Virus record (IMG/VR): IMGVR_UViG_3300022752_004063
Location: 1 to 30,786 of that record
Strand: one strand, 5' to 3'
Length of the DNA stretch: 30,786 nt
Source: a virus
Shown: positions 22,071 to 30,416 of the stretch, one piece after another
How positions within the stretch are numbered: the stretch's first letter is position 1
Layout of the letters: each line of letters begins with the position of its first letter
Program-made: the position numbers and the translations under genes
Notes under the pieces: model-generated
What the model saw: only the letters and a program-made list of their open reading frames with translations
What the model was told of the DNA's origin: nothing
The model's database searches: none

Positions 22071-22247
22071 ATGAAAAAATTAAAAAAATTTGAACCTCTA
22101 AGTCTAGATGCAACTCAAAAAATTCAAGATCTAATAAAACGAGGTGGCCACATTATTTTAGAAAAGAAAGACTATGTTGAAATCAAACGTATTTCTAGTA
22201 TTGCTAAAATAGACCAATGGGGCCGTGTAGAATGGCGTCCAGAATAA
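22071..22247 (+). CDS. small hypothetical protein
   Basis: 58 residues, GGAGTG Shine-Dalgarno. A basic N-terminus, a helix (ATQKIQDLIKRGG) and a beta-rich end IDQWGRVEWRPE are visible. I recognise no family. It lies 9 nt after the phosphoesterase and 34 nt before the glycosyltransferase. Confidence 0.6.
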   Translation: MKKLKKFEPLSLDATQKIQDLIKRGGHIILEKKDYVEIKRISSIAKIDQWGRVEWRPE

Positions 22248-22281
22248 TCTCTTATCATTATATGCAAAGATAATTACAGAT

Positions 22282-23301
22282 ATGAGTACTCTTCACATAT
22301 TAACCGCCCCAGATAAACCTGTTCATATTGACAATAGAATTGATGCCTTTGCAGTTGGTGCTGTCAAATTTATAGAGAATATGCAGAAGTATGGATGGGA
22401 CTGTGTTCATTATGGTATACCAGGTTGTGAAGTAGATTGCGAAGTCTTTATGGCTTTGGATTTTTTCTATCAGGACTATCATGAAAACATGAGAAGGTAC
22501 AATGAAAACGCAGGAAAGGAAATCGCCAGAAGGAAAAAACCAGGAGACATGATCATGTGTTTTCATGGTTGGGGTAATCAACAGGCAGCAGAAATGAACT
22601 CAGACCTCCCTATAGTGGAGCCTTATATAGCCTACGATCATACGGCTGTATTCGCTCCCTATAGGGTTTTTTCGTCTTATGCAGTCCAACACATGTACTA
22701 TGGACATCACAAGATGTTAATGAATCCTAGTTGGTTTGATGCAGTGATATCTAATGGATTTACACCTAGTGAATTTGAATTTACCACTACCAAAGAAAAT
22801 TACGTTTTATATTTTGGAAGAGTGGTAGAAAGTAAAGGCATACACATCTGTATTCAAGCCACAGAAAGAACTGGTGATAAACTTATCATTGCAGGTCCAG
22901 GGACTCTAGAAGGATTAGGATACAAAAGTATACCAGAACATGTGACCTGTGTTGGCCTATGCAATGCCGAACAAAGAAAGGCATTAATGAAAAATGCCAA
23001 GGCAATATTTGGCCCTACATATTATATTGAACCATTTGGCAACATGGTAATTGAAGGATATCTATCGGGTACACCTGCTATTACCTCAGACTGGGGCGGA
23101 TTTATAGACACTGTGGTACACGGTATAACAGGATTCAGATGCCGAGAAATGCGTGAATTTGAATATGCACTAAAAAATATTCACACTATAGATCCACATG
23201 CGTGCCGTAAATTTGCAGAAGATAACTATTCAGAAGATGTTATCTATAAAAAATATCATGAGTACCTACTCAAAGTTCAAACTAAAGATTTTTACAGATG
23301 A
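22282..23301 (+). CDS. GT-B glycosyltransferase (GT4-like)
   Basis: 339 residues. The C-terminal half has LYFGRVVESKGIHICIQA, the loop KLIIAGPG and the donor-binding IEPFGNMVIEGYLSGTPAITSDWGG with the EX7E signature of retaining GT4-type enzymes. The N-terminal acceptor domain is divergent. It may glycosylate phage DNA, virion or a host surface. The ATGA overlap couples it to the next gene; the following three genes are similarly linked. Confidence 0.85.
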   Translation: MSTLHILTAPDKPVHIDNRIDAFAVGAVKFIENMQKYGWDCVHYGIPGCEVDCEVFMALDFFYQDYHENMRRYNENAGKEIARRKKPGDMIMCFHGWGNQQAAEMNSDLPIVEPYIAYDHTAVFAPYRVFSSYAVQHMYYGHHKMLMNPSWFDAVISNGFTPSEFEFTTTKENYVLYFGRVVESKGIHICIQATERTGDKLIIAGPGTLEGLGYKSIPEHVTCVGLCNAEQRKALMKNAKAIFGPTYYIEPFGNMVIEGYLSGTPAITSDWGGFIDTVVHGITGFRCREMREFEYALKNIHTIDPHACRKFAEDNYSEDVIYKKYHEYLLKVQTKDFYR

Positions 23302-24059
23302 AAAAAGCATTTATAATAACAAGTATAATAGAAGTAGATAATCAACATCCGTTAACATATAGCAGTGTTAGGTCACACTTTACTACAGAAGAAAGACTAA
23401 GACAGACCTGTTTTACGGTAAGTTCTATTGATTCTATTAGAGATCCTGATATAGATATCTATATAATCGATTTATCTGACAACTACGAACAGTATGCCAA
23501 GGTTCTAGGATATCAGAGAAATTTATATTTTATAGGTGTCAAAAAAGAATACCCAGAAATATACAATGAAGCAAGGACACATAATAATAAAAGTCATTGC
23601 GAGACACTATTATTAAAAACGTTTATAGAAAATAATTTATCTGATTTACAACAATATGATTATATCTGTAAGATAAGCGGACGTTATTTTATAGATAGTT
23701 CTTTTAATACATCACTGTTTGATGATAAAAATACTGATAAGTTATTTTTTAAATCTCCTTTAAGTTTTGATTGGAATGATAATTGGCCCTATCAAATGGT
23801 AGACAGACGTGCTATTCAGAAAGATAATAAACTATATCAATATAGCAGTGTGGCCTATGCTTGGGGCAAAGATTATTTGAATAACATTCTCAACATAAAT
23901 CGTGTGATATGTTCTATTACCGGTCAAGAATCTGGCAAATATTATGATGTAGAAACTCTACTATATTATTTCACCAGAGAATATGAAAAAGACATTATTC
24001 ACGTCCCTTGGTTAGTAAATGGATGGGACGGCGTAAATGGCAGATATCTAAGGTATTAA
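23298..24059 (+). CDS. putative glycosyltransferase-like protein
   Basis: 253 residues. YDYICKISGRYFIDSSF resembles the core of small GT-A-like phage and bacterial glycosyltransferases, in which the acidic site is poorly conserved; YQYSSVAYAWGKDYL may bind the acceptor. No clear DxD motif is seen. The start overlaps the GT4 stop and the end abuts the next start. The call rests on the SGRY motif and context. Confidence 0.55.
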   Translation: MKKAFIITSIIEVDNQHPLTYSSVRSHFTTEERLRQTCFTVSSIDSIRDPDIDIYIIDLSDNYEQYAKVLGYQRNLYFIGVKKEYPEIYNEARTHNNKSHCETLLLKTFIENNLSDLQQYDYICKISGRYFIDSSFNTSLFDDKNTDKLFFKSPLSFDWNDNWPYQMVDRRAIQKDNKLYQYSSVAYAWGKDYLNNILNINRVICSITGQESGKYYDVETLLYYFTREYEKDIIHVPWLVNGWDGVNGRYLRY

Positions 24060-24599
24060 ATGGATCTAACGCTGATTATTGTTGACAACTTTTACTTGAA
24101 TCCGGATGCTGTAAGAAATTATGCCTTAAGTTTGCCATTTGATGTAAAAGGTAATTTTCCAGGCATAAGAACCAAACCTTATCTACCAGATGATGTAAAA
24201 AATTGTATACGGCATTGGATGAGCCCTGTTGGTAAAATTACGAACTGGCATGAAAATTACGGATACACAGGTGCGTTTCAAATGGCTACAGCACTTGATA
24301 GAACTTGGATTCATTCTGATCATTTTAATAAATGGGGAGGCGTTTGCTACCTAACACCAGATGCTCCTATCTCCGCAGGTACTGCACTGTACCAACATAA
24401 AGAAACAAAACTATACAGGAGAATTGAAAAAGATTATGAAGGCTACGATTATACAAAATGGGATCTTGTAGACCGAATTGGCAATAGATATAATCGTTTG
24501 ATACTTTTTAGAGGAGACCTGTTTCATGCAAGTCTTGATTATTTTGGAGACAGTTATACAAATGGTAGACTGTTTCAAACCTTTTTCTTTGATATATAA
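24060..24599 (+). CDS. DUF6445-like 2OG-Fe(II) oxygenase-like protein
   Basis: 179 residues. TWIHSDHF gives H85-S-D87, GGVCYLTPDAP is the core strand, NRLILFRGDLFHASL gives H156, and R170 precedes FQTFFFD. The first block (VDNFYLNPDAVRNYALSL) is typical of a phage-rich oxygenase group. Embedded between glycosyltransferase-like genes with 0-1 nt gaps, it may hydroxylate the acceptor they modify. Confidence 0.72.
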   Translation: MDLTLIIVDNFYLNPDAVRNYALSLPFDVKGNFPGIRTKPYLPDDVKNCIRHWMSPVGKITNWHENYGYTGAFQMATALDRTWIHSDHFNKWGGVCYLTPDAPISAGTALYQHKETKLYRRIEKDYEGYDYTKWDLVDRIGNRYNRLILFRGDLFHASLDYFGDSYTNGRLFQTFFFDI

Positions 24600-25357
24600 T
24601 GAAATATAAAATTTGTCATGTAGTATTCAGCACTAATCGCCTAGAATATCTAATACCAAACCTTGAATCTCAATACCTATTAAATTTTGAAAATTGTGAA
24701 GTTCACAAAATTTTTATAGACGACTATCCTAGAGGTAGAAATAACATGCTCATAGAAGGGTTAGTTAGAACATTTGGATTTAGTGAAGTTATGCTAAATC
24801 ACACAAATGTTGGACTTAGTTCTGTCTGGACTGGACTTTGGAATCGTATTAAGGAAAGAGACTATGATTATATTTTTCATCAAGAGGACGATATAGTTTT
24901 TTTAGAACCTGTGGTAATTACTGATCTTATTGAGATTTTAGAAAAAGATCCTAGGATTAGCCAACTTACATTATCTAGGCAGGCCTGGTACAGTAATGAA
25001 GTCGATCCTAGACCTTTACCTAACGATCTAAAATATAAAAACTTTAGGTATCAAAAAGACAGCATGATTTTTAGTCCTATGGCAAGCCTATATAATCATA
25101 GACTTACTCGTATACCATATGAAAGATATTTCAATCATAACCTAAACGAAGGACTTATCGGTAAGGTTCTCTATGATGCCTATGGTATGAATTCTGCAAA
25201 TGTTAAAAACTTTTTTGGCAAGAAATTAATAAATCATATTGGAGAGTGGTTTACAGGTAGACGAATATTGCAAGGTGAACCCGGATTTGAACAATTCGGT
25301 CATTATGACCCAAACAAAAAATACTACAGTAAGGACGGTAAAGAATACGATAAATAG
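24599..25357 (+). CDS. GT-A-type glycosyltransferase-like protein
   Basis: 252 residues, start overlapping the previous stop (TAATG). KICHVVFSTNRLEYL begins the nucleotide-binding fold; HQEDDIVFLEP holds a DxD-like acidic motif for the metal and donor; LTLSRQAWY follows. This is GT2/GT-A-like in pattern. The stop is TAG. Part of the four-gene block 22282-25357. Confidence 0.7.
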   Translation: MKYKICHVVFSTNRLEYLIPNLESQYLLNFENCEVHKIFIDDYPRGRNNMLIEGLVRTFGFSEVMLNHTNVGLSSVWTGLWNRIKERDYDYIFHQEDDIVFLEPVVITDLIEILEKDPRISQLTLSRQAWYSNEVDPRPLPNDLKYKNFRYQKDSMIFSPMASLYNHRLTRIPYERYFNHNLNEGLIGKVLYDAYGMNSANVKNFFGKKLINHIGEWFTGRRILQGEPGFEQFGHYDPNKKYYSKDGKEYDK

Positions 25358-25362
25358 GTTAT

Positions 25363-26070
25363 ATGTATGTTTGGACAGACCTGAATCGTGAAAACATAAT
25401 AGAATCTCTTTTCCAAAAAAAACATATACTTACAAAAAAAATGTATGTGGGGGAATTCCATAGCAAATTAACTTACCAAATTCAAAAACTTGCACCGGTC
25501 CTAACTACAAAACAGACTTCTTCAATAGATAAAAATAATGTTTTTATTGGAGGGCATTATTGCTACGACCTAGACCAAGAAGGAAAGAAATCAATCTATT
25601 TAGATTTTATATACGATAAAAAATCCAAGCACCTTGATCTTTCCGAAATAAGTTTTTTTCAATTATGTGTAAGTATTGCAGACATATTATTGCATGAAAT
25701 CATCCACATGCATCAATACAGAAAAAGAAACTTTAGAGATATTAGGGAATATGTTAGTCATACAAGAAGTTATAAAAAAAGAATTACACAAAATTATCTA
25801 GGACACAATGATGAAATTGAAGCCTACGGTTTTAATATTGCCTGCGAACTGCAAGATAAATTTCAAGATAAAGAAACAATATTGGATTTTCTAGAAGGCA
25901 GACGAAAGGCACATACAAAAAATATTTACTCGCTACATCAGTACCTAACAGCCTTTGATAAAGATTGGCAGCACCCTGTTATGATTAAACTTAAAAAACA
26001 AATTGTAAAAAACATTCCCAAGGCTATAATTGGTAAACCTTTTACAGACAAAAATTGGATAAATTACTAG
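25363..26070 (+). CDS. SprT-like zinc metallopeptidase (zincin)
   Basis: 235 residues. LLHEIIHMHQY gives H111-E112-x2-H115, with HNDEIEAYG (E151/E153) as a likely third zinc ligand. The spacing resembles phage SprT-like and related zincins. SprT proteins cleave DNA-protein crosslinks in other systems; here the role is unknown. An ATAAATA box lies just before the start. The stop is TAG, followed at once by the promoter at 26072. Confidence 0.78.
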   Translation: MYVWTDLNRENIIESLFQKKHILTKKMYVGEFHSKLTYQIQKLAPVLTTKQTSSIDKNNVFIGGHYCYDLDQEGKKSIYLDFIYDKKSKHLDLSEISFFQLCVSIADILLHEIIHMHQYRKRNFRDIREYVSHTRSYKKRITQNYLGHNDEIEAYGFNIACELQDKFQDKETILDFLEGRRKAHTKNIYSLHQYLTAFDKDWQHPVMIKLKKQIVKNIPKAIIGKPFTDKNWINY

Positions 26071-26071
26071 G

Positions 26072-26100
26072 TTGACATTTAAAGCACATGGCCTTATACT
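26072..26100 (+). promoter_or_regulatory. sigma70-like promoter before 26107
   Basis: TTGACA (26072-26077), a 17-bp spacer and TATACT (26095-26100). The next start codon is at 26107, so the leader would be very short. Confidence 0.72.
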
Positions 26101-26106
26101 TAGGCT

Positions 26107-26352
26107 ATGATAAAATATTCTACCCCCAAGACAAAAGTTCGTAAAATCAAGTCAACTGATCCGAATTTTAATATCACAACTGAGTATATAATCTATCCTC
26201 GTGCTGCCATTCACGTCAGCCAACGCTGTCCAGAAAACTATAAACATCTTATAGAAGAGTGTGTTAATCACGGTTGGATTGAACCCGTGGCCTATATGAG
26301 CGAACGTGAAATGTTGTTCGTAGGTTTATCCGGAAATAATCAAGAGGCATAA
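26107..26352 (+). CDS. small conserved hypothetical protein
   Basis: 81 residues. A basic N-terminus is followed by ITTEYIIYPRAAIHVSQRCPENYKHLIEECVNHGWIEPVAYM. I recognise the general look of a phage accessory protein but no family. With the promoter only 7 nt upstream, it may be translated from a nearly leaderless mRNA. Confidence 0.65.
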   Translation: MIKYSTPKTKVRKIKSTDPNFNITTEYIIYPRAAIHVSQRCPENYKHLIEECVNHGWIEPVAYMSEREMLFVGLSGNNQEA

Positions 26353-26360
26353 AATTAACA

Positions 26361-26367
26361 ATAAATA
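26361..26367 (+). promoter_or_regulatory. possible T4-type late promoter (ATAAATA) before folE
   Basis: ATAAATA in the folE leader, followed by a small hairpin GCTAC/GTAGC near 26374-26389 and a strong GGAAGGAAAAA ribosome site. The motif is short and may be chance. Confidence 0.3.
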
Positions 26368-26428
26368 TTATGGCTACACAAAGGTAGCAACATTATCACA
26401 TTATCCGTGTTAGGAAGGAAAAATAAAA

Positions 26429-27118
26429 ATGAGTTATAATAAAACAAAAACTGACCCAGAACTTGGTATTAAAATCCACGAACATCTTGTTAAGTGTGGA
26501 GTAGAAACTCCAGTCAAAGATCATAATTATATTGTTGATCGCAAAGGTAAAATTGAAGTGATTGAGCAGTTATTTGCTCAAATTATGAAAACACTTAACC
26601 TGGATTTATCAGACGACAGTCTAGCAGAAACACCTAAGCGTGTGGCCAAAATGTATGTAAACGAAATATTTTGGGGACTAGATTGGGAAGCCTTTCCCAA
26701 ATGTACCACTGTCGAAAACAAAATGAAATACGATGAGATGGTCATCGAACGTAATATCAACGTTCAATCAAACTGTGAACATCATTTTGTAGTGATAGAT
26801 GGATTAGCCACAGTGGCCTATATACCTAAAGATAAAGTTCTAGGACTCAGCAAAATTAACAGAGTTGTAGAATATTTTAGTAAACGTCCTCAGATTCAAG
26901 AACGCCTAACTGAACAGGTTTTTCATGCGTTAGAATATATACTAGGCACAGATAACATTGCTGTGGTGATTGATGCTCAGCATTATTGTGTAAAGAGCAG
27001 AGGCGTAGAAGATACAGGTTCATCTACAACAACCAGTAAACTAGGCGGAGTTTTTAAATCAGATCCTAGTGTAAGATTAGAATTTATGAACATTGTAAAT
27101 TCTTGCCACAAACGATAA
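26429..27118 (+). CDS. folE: GTP cyclohydrolase I
   Basis: 229 residues. The zinc ligands C116, H119 (SNCEHHF) and C187 (YCVKSRG) and the block [21 protein letters not shown] are diagnostic of FolE, which makes 7,8-dihydroneopterin triphosphate from GTP. In phages it feeds folate or 7-deazaguanine synthesis; the QueC-like gene at 4034 supports the latter, but the intermediate enzymes are not in view. The leader is 76 nt with a strong ribosome site. Confidence 0.95.
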   Translation: MSYNKTKTDPELGIKIHEHLVKCGVETPVKDHNYIVDRKGKIEVIEQLFAQIMKTLNLDLSDDSLAETPKRVAKMYVNEIFWGLDWEAFPKCTTVENKMKYDEMVIERNINVQSNCEHHFVVIDGLATVAYIPKDKVLGLSKINRVVEYFSKRPQIQERLTEQVFHALEYILGTDNIAVVIDAQHYCVKSRGVEDTGSSTTTSKLGGVFKSDPSVRLEFMNIVNSCHKR

Positions 27119-27133
27119 CTTTAAAGGTAATAA

Positions 27134-27862
27134 ATGAAAAAAGGTAAACTTAATATTCCAAGCCGTAGTCAACCGGCAAGTCCAGCAGCCTCTCAATCTT
27201 CTAATGTTCCCTTACCTCCAGGAGGTCAGGGACGGCCTCCTAGTGTAATGGTCGCAGTTCCTGCAATGGAAATGGTTAATGCTGAATTCGCACAACATCT
27301 AGCCATGTCCTGTGCCAATATGGTAGCACATGGAGTAAGAATTAATTGTGCATTTAACATTGGTAGTGTAATTACTATCGCTCGTCGTAACCTAGTTGAC
27401 ATTTTCTTGAAAAGTGATTTTGATTATATCTGGTGGGTAGACTCAGACATGAAATTCCCAGTAGATACTCCTATCAGGCTTCTCAAGCGTAACAAACATA
27501 TCGTGGGATGTAACTATCGTAGACGTCGTTTCCCTAATCCTAACTTTACAGGTATGATGGGTGCGGCAGGTCAATTTACTGAGTTTCAAACTACAGATAA
27601 TAGTCCAGCAATGGAATTAATTGATGTACTACCTCATGGACTAGTTTTAGTCAAACGTGAAGTATATGAGAAAGTACCCCAGCCTCATTATCTACAAGAA
27701 TTCATTCCAAGTTTAAATCTGGAAATTGGAGAAGATATTTTCTTTTGCCAACAAGCCCAAAAAGCAGGGTATGAAATTTGGTGTGATCAAGAATTAAGTA
27801 GAGAAATTGCACATATTGGAATTTTCCATTTTAACTATAATCTAAGCGTACCTAAATCTTAA
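27134..27862 (+). CDS. glycosyltransferase-like protein with Pro/Ser-rich N-terminus
   Basis: 242 residues. The first 35 residues are low-complexity (Pro, Ser, Gly). The GT-A-like core follows, with SDFDYIWWVDSDMKFP as the donor/metal motif and RRRFPNPNF and IGEDIFFCQQAQKAGYEIWCD as the acceptor-side blocks seen in many phage glycosyltransferases. No partner is obvious; it may modify DNA or virion proteins. Confidence 0.78.
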   Translation: MKKGKLNIPSRSQPASPAASQSSNVPLPPGGQGRPPSVMVAVPAMEMVNAEFAQHLAMSCANMVAHGVRINCAFNIGSVITIARRNLVDIFLKSDFDYIWWVDSDMKFPVDTPIRLLKRNKHIVGCNYRRRRFPNPNFTGMMGAAGQFTEFQTTDNSPAMELIDVLPHGLVLVKREVYEKVPQPHYLQEFIPSLNLEIGEDIFFCQQAQKAGYEIWCDQELSREIAHIGIFHFNYNLSVPKS

Positions 27863-27873
27863 AAGGTGAAATC

Positions 27874-28041
27874 ATGTTTGAGTCTATTGAAATTCGGCAA
27901 TGTAAAAATGGTGTTATTGTTACATTGCGGACTGATGACGAAGATGAAGAATATGTCTATGACACTGCTAGAAAAGCAATTAAATTTGTTAAAGACATGT
28001 TAGATTCTAAGCAAAAAGAAAAATTAGTGTCTTCTCAATAA
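27874..28041 (+). CDS. small acidic hypothetical protein
   Basis: 55 residues, AAAGGTG ribosome site. TLRTDDEDEEYVYDTARKAIKFV suggests a beta-strand then an acidic turn and a helix. I recognise no family. It ends 3 nt before the next gene. Confidence 0.6.
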   Translation: MFESIEIRQCKNGVIVTLRTDDEDEEYVYDTARKAIKFVKDMLDSKQKEKLVSSQ

Positions 28042-28044
28042 ATT

Positions 28045-28479
28045 ATGACTATTAAAAAAGTATACGAAGTAGGCGACTCTGCTTGGGTACATGGTATTCG
28101 AAGCGATAACAAATTGGTCAAAGGTCAAGTTATTAAAAAACTTGATTTGACCAATGAAGGATTTTCTGAGCCTTATTACATAATATCTATTCCTACCCAT
28201 ATAGAACCATTGCTTGAAATTCGTCAATGGGAAAATCTAAGTCAAGATGAACGCGGCCCTATTGGTATGTATAGAGATTTGCGCAATAAAATGGAAACTG
28301 ATAAGTTATTATCAAAAATGGGTTACATAAGTGGTGAGTCATTTGATGAAGAAGAGCCTACACCAGAACAAATCCATGCTGCACTTGAAAAATCACAGCG
28401 TACCAATAAACATGCGCCCTTGCTGATAAAAACAGAAAAACCTAAAAAAAGGTTTTACCCAAGAAAAAAGAAACAATGA
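28045..28479 (+). CDS. conserved phage protein with SH3/KOW-like N-terminus
   Basis: 144 residues. YEVGDSAWVHGI...VKGQVIKKLDL looks like a small beta-barrel, followed by a charged helical region and a very basic tail PKKRFYPRKKKQ. Function unknown. Similar proteins are common near replication and nucleotide genes in T4-like phages, as far as I recall. Overlaps the next gene by ATGA. Confidence 0.65.
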   Translation: MTIKKVYEVGDSAWVHGIRSDNKLVKGQVIKKLDLTNEGFSEPYYIISIPTHIEPLLEIRQWENLSQDERGPIGMYRDLRNKMETDKLLSKMGYISGESFDEEEPTPEQIHAALEKSQRTNKHAPLLIKTEKPKKRFYPRKKKQ

Positions 28480-28808
28480 ATAATCCTTGGACACATATCG
28501 TAAAGGCTTTAGAACCTGACTACGACAGAATTTATCATATGCTTAAAAAAGGTCCTGTTATAAAATGCAAAGTACATTGTACCAGTAAAGTAGCCATAAT
28601 GCAAATTGTAGAACTATATGAAAATAATGACGAAGATTTGTTAGTTGATGAAAATACTAAAACTTTTGACACCTATATAAATTTAATAGAGGAAGAATTA
28701 AAAAATTGGCAAGGTGTGAGGCGTATGGCCTACGACCAATGGTATTTTAAATCAAAGAAACAAGCAGAAAAATTTCAAGTTTTCTTTAACCTTAAATGGA
28801 CAAATTAA
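28476..28808 (+). CDS. tandem paralogue 1 of a small phage protein
   Basis: 110 residues. The C-terminus AEKFQVFFNLKWTN matches in layout the ends of the next two genes (YVFYKLKWAR and LAEFYLRWGKP): an aromatic pair, then (K/R)W. The central region differs. The start codon of the next gene (28796) is formed within the AAATGG that encodes Lys-Trp. Function unknown. Confidence 0.65.
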   Translation: MNNPWTHIVKALEPDYDRIYHMLKKGPVIKCKVHCTSKVAIMQIVELYENNDEDLLVDENTKTFDTYINLIEEELKNWQGVRRMAYDQWYFKSKKQAEKFQVFFNLKWTN

Positions 28809-29068
28809 TTAAACTCGTTGTTCACCAATGGCCCACGTCTGAGTGGATGGGTAGTATTGAGGCTCAATCAATCTATGAACATTGGTTATCACAAGAAGAA
28901 GGTACTTGGTTGAAAAATAATGCCATTGGTGACCTAGAAGTTAAACAAACGGACACTACATATGGTATAGATATGGGCGGAGGATACCCTATCGCTCATA
29001 ACTACGAAGTTACAGCAACACTAACAGAAAAAAATTACGTATTCTATAAACTGAAATGGGCAAGGTAA
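28796..29068 (+). CDS. tandem paralogue 2 of a small phage protein
   Basis: 90 residues, start inside the Lys-Trp codons of the previous gene. HNYEVTATLTEKNYVFYKLKWAR ends in the same FYxLxW pattern, and a Trp-rich segment (WMGSIEAQSIYEHWL) lies N-terminal. Again the next ATG (29056) comes from the AAATGG of its own C-terminal Lys-Trp. Confidence 0.65.
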   Translation: MDKLIKLVVHQWPTSEWMGSIEAQSIYEHWLSQEEGTWLKNNAIGDLEVKQTDTTYGIDMGGGYPIAHNYEVTATLTEKNYVFYKLKWAR

Positions 29069-29358
29069 GATGGCAAGAGGTAGAAGAAAACGACCACTTA
29101 GTAATTAAAGAAATTCACAAGGTCAGAGTTCATGCCTTTAATATGGGAGATGTAGAAGATCCAGAAATCTATGCCGGTGCTGCTATTTGGGATTGGCAAC
29201 AGACTGATTCGGGTAAATTTATCATGGCACATGGTAAGGATCATACATATAGTATCGGAATAGATTATAATACATACGGCTATAAATGTGTGATAACTTG
29301 TGAAATAGAATCAAAAAAACTAGCAGAATTTTATTTAAGATGGGGGAAACCAGTATGA
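29056..29358 (+). CDS. tandem paralogue 3 of a small phage protein
   Basis: 100 residues, start inside the Lys-Trp codons of paralogue 2. HTYSIGIDYNTYGYKCVITCEIESKKLAEFYLRWGKPV mirrors the others in its strand-then-FYxRW end. The AGATGG of its Arg-Trp also makes a possible ATG for the next gene. The three look like products of tandem duplication. Confidence 0.65.
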   Translation: MGKVRWQEVEENDHLVIKEIHKVRVHAFNMGDVEDPEIYAGAAIWDWQQTDSGKFIMAHGKDHTYSIGIDYNTYGYKCVITCEIESKKLAEFYLRWGKPV

Positions 29359-29717
29359 CCAATCCTTTTAGTGATCAAGAAAAATTCATGAGATCTTGCG
29401 ATCAGACTGTGGGCGAAATAAACGGAAGACAGTTCAGTTTGTACAAATCTCTTATCAAAGAAGAAGTAGAAGAGTTAAATACGGCTAGTGATCAATTAGA
29501 AGAATTAGATGCACTCATCGATATTCTAGTTGTCACTATTGGGGCTATTCATTCTATGGGAGCGAACGCAGAAGGAGCCTGGAACGAAGTTATGCGAACT
29601 AACTTTGCAAAAATAGACGAACATACAGGAAAAGTTCGTAAACGTGAGGACGGCAAAGTTCTCAAGCCCGAAGGATGGCAACCCCCTAATCTTAAACCAT
29701 TTTTACCTAAGGAGTAA
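29355..29717 (+). CDS. MazG-like/PRA-PH superfamily nucleotide pyrophosphohydrolase
   Basis: 120 residues from ATG 29355 (ATGA overlap); the longer form from 29340 is an alternative. E36-E-V-E39 and E49-x-x-D52, with D56, form the metal motif of the all-alpha NTP pyrophosphohydrolase fold, and the conserved tail TGKVRKREDGKVLKPEGW is common in phage members. It may remove modified or regulatory nucleotides such as dNTPs or ppGpp; the exact substrate is unknown. Confidence 0.82.
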   Translation: MTNPFSDQEKFMRSCDQTVGEINGRQFSLYKSLIKEEVEELNTASDQLEELDALIDILVVTIGAIHSMGANAEGAWNEVMRTNFAKIDEHTGKVRKREDGKVLKPEGWQPPNLKPFLPKE

Positions 29718-29719
29718 TT

Positions 29720-30415
29720 ATGTATAGTGTAGACACATTCGACAGTTTTTATCAAAATAGAACTGCCAGCGAAATTAACTCTGCTATGGGTAGAGTTTAT
29801 GGATACATGATGATGGCTGTGGTAGTAAGCATGGCCGTGGCTGGCTTTGTAGGTTTTAATCCTGCCCTATTGGCATTCTTTTTCACAGGTTGGATGAAAT
29901 GGGTTACCATATTCCTACCTTTAGTAGCAGTTTTTGGGATAGGTTTCGCACTGGCTAATGACCCGCCTAAACCCTTAGCAATAGCATTGTTGGTAGGCTT
30001 TGCTGCTTTGATGGGGCTGAGTTTTGCCACAATTTTTGCTGTTTATAAATTAGGCAGCGTGTTTACCGCATTTATGGGTGCGGCTATTTTATTTGGAGTT
30101 ATGAGTGGATACGGATATTTCACAAAAAAGAGCTTGGATAGTGTCGGAAAGTTTATGTTTGTTGGCCTTATCGCTATTATTTTGGCCAGTATTGTCAACA
30201 TTTTCATCGGTAGTAGTGTATTCAGCATGGTTATTAGCAGTCTTGCTATCATTATCTTTTTGGGACTCACCGCCTACGACACCCAAAAGATCCGTGAAAT
30301 GATCATGTACGATAGTTCGGATGCCGCAGAAGTATCAGGGGCCTTGACATTATACCTAGATTTTGTTAATATATTTCTATCATTGTTAAACCTATTTGGT
30401 GATAAGAAAGAATAA
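29720..30415 (+). CDS. BAX inhibitor-1 / YccA-like membrane protein
   Basis: 231 residues with about seven hydrophobic segments (starting near 28, 58, 86, 112, 143, 167 and 208). TAYDTQKI (184-191) and LYLDFVNIFL (211-220) are BI-1-family signatures. In E. coli YccA binds and restrains the membrane protease FtsH, and related proteins leak Ca2+. A phage copy may protect virus proteins from FtsH or delay membrane collapse; that is inference. Confidence 0.9.
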   Translation: MYSVDTFDSFYQNRTASEINSAMGRVYGYMMMAVVVSMAVAGFVGFNPALLAFFFTGWMKWVTIFLPLVAVFGIGFALANDPPKPLAIALLVGFAALMGLSFATIFAVYKLGSVFTAFMGAAILFGVMSGYGYFTKKSLDSVGKFMFVGLIAIILASIVNIFIGSSVFSMVISSLAIIIFLGLTAYDTQKIREMIMYDSSDAAEVSGALTLYLDFVNIFLSLLNLFGDKKE

Positions 30416-30416
30416 T

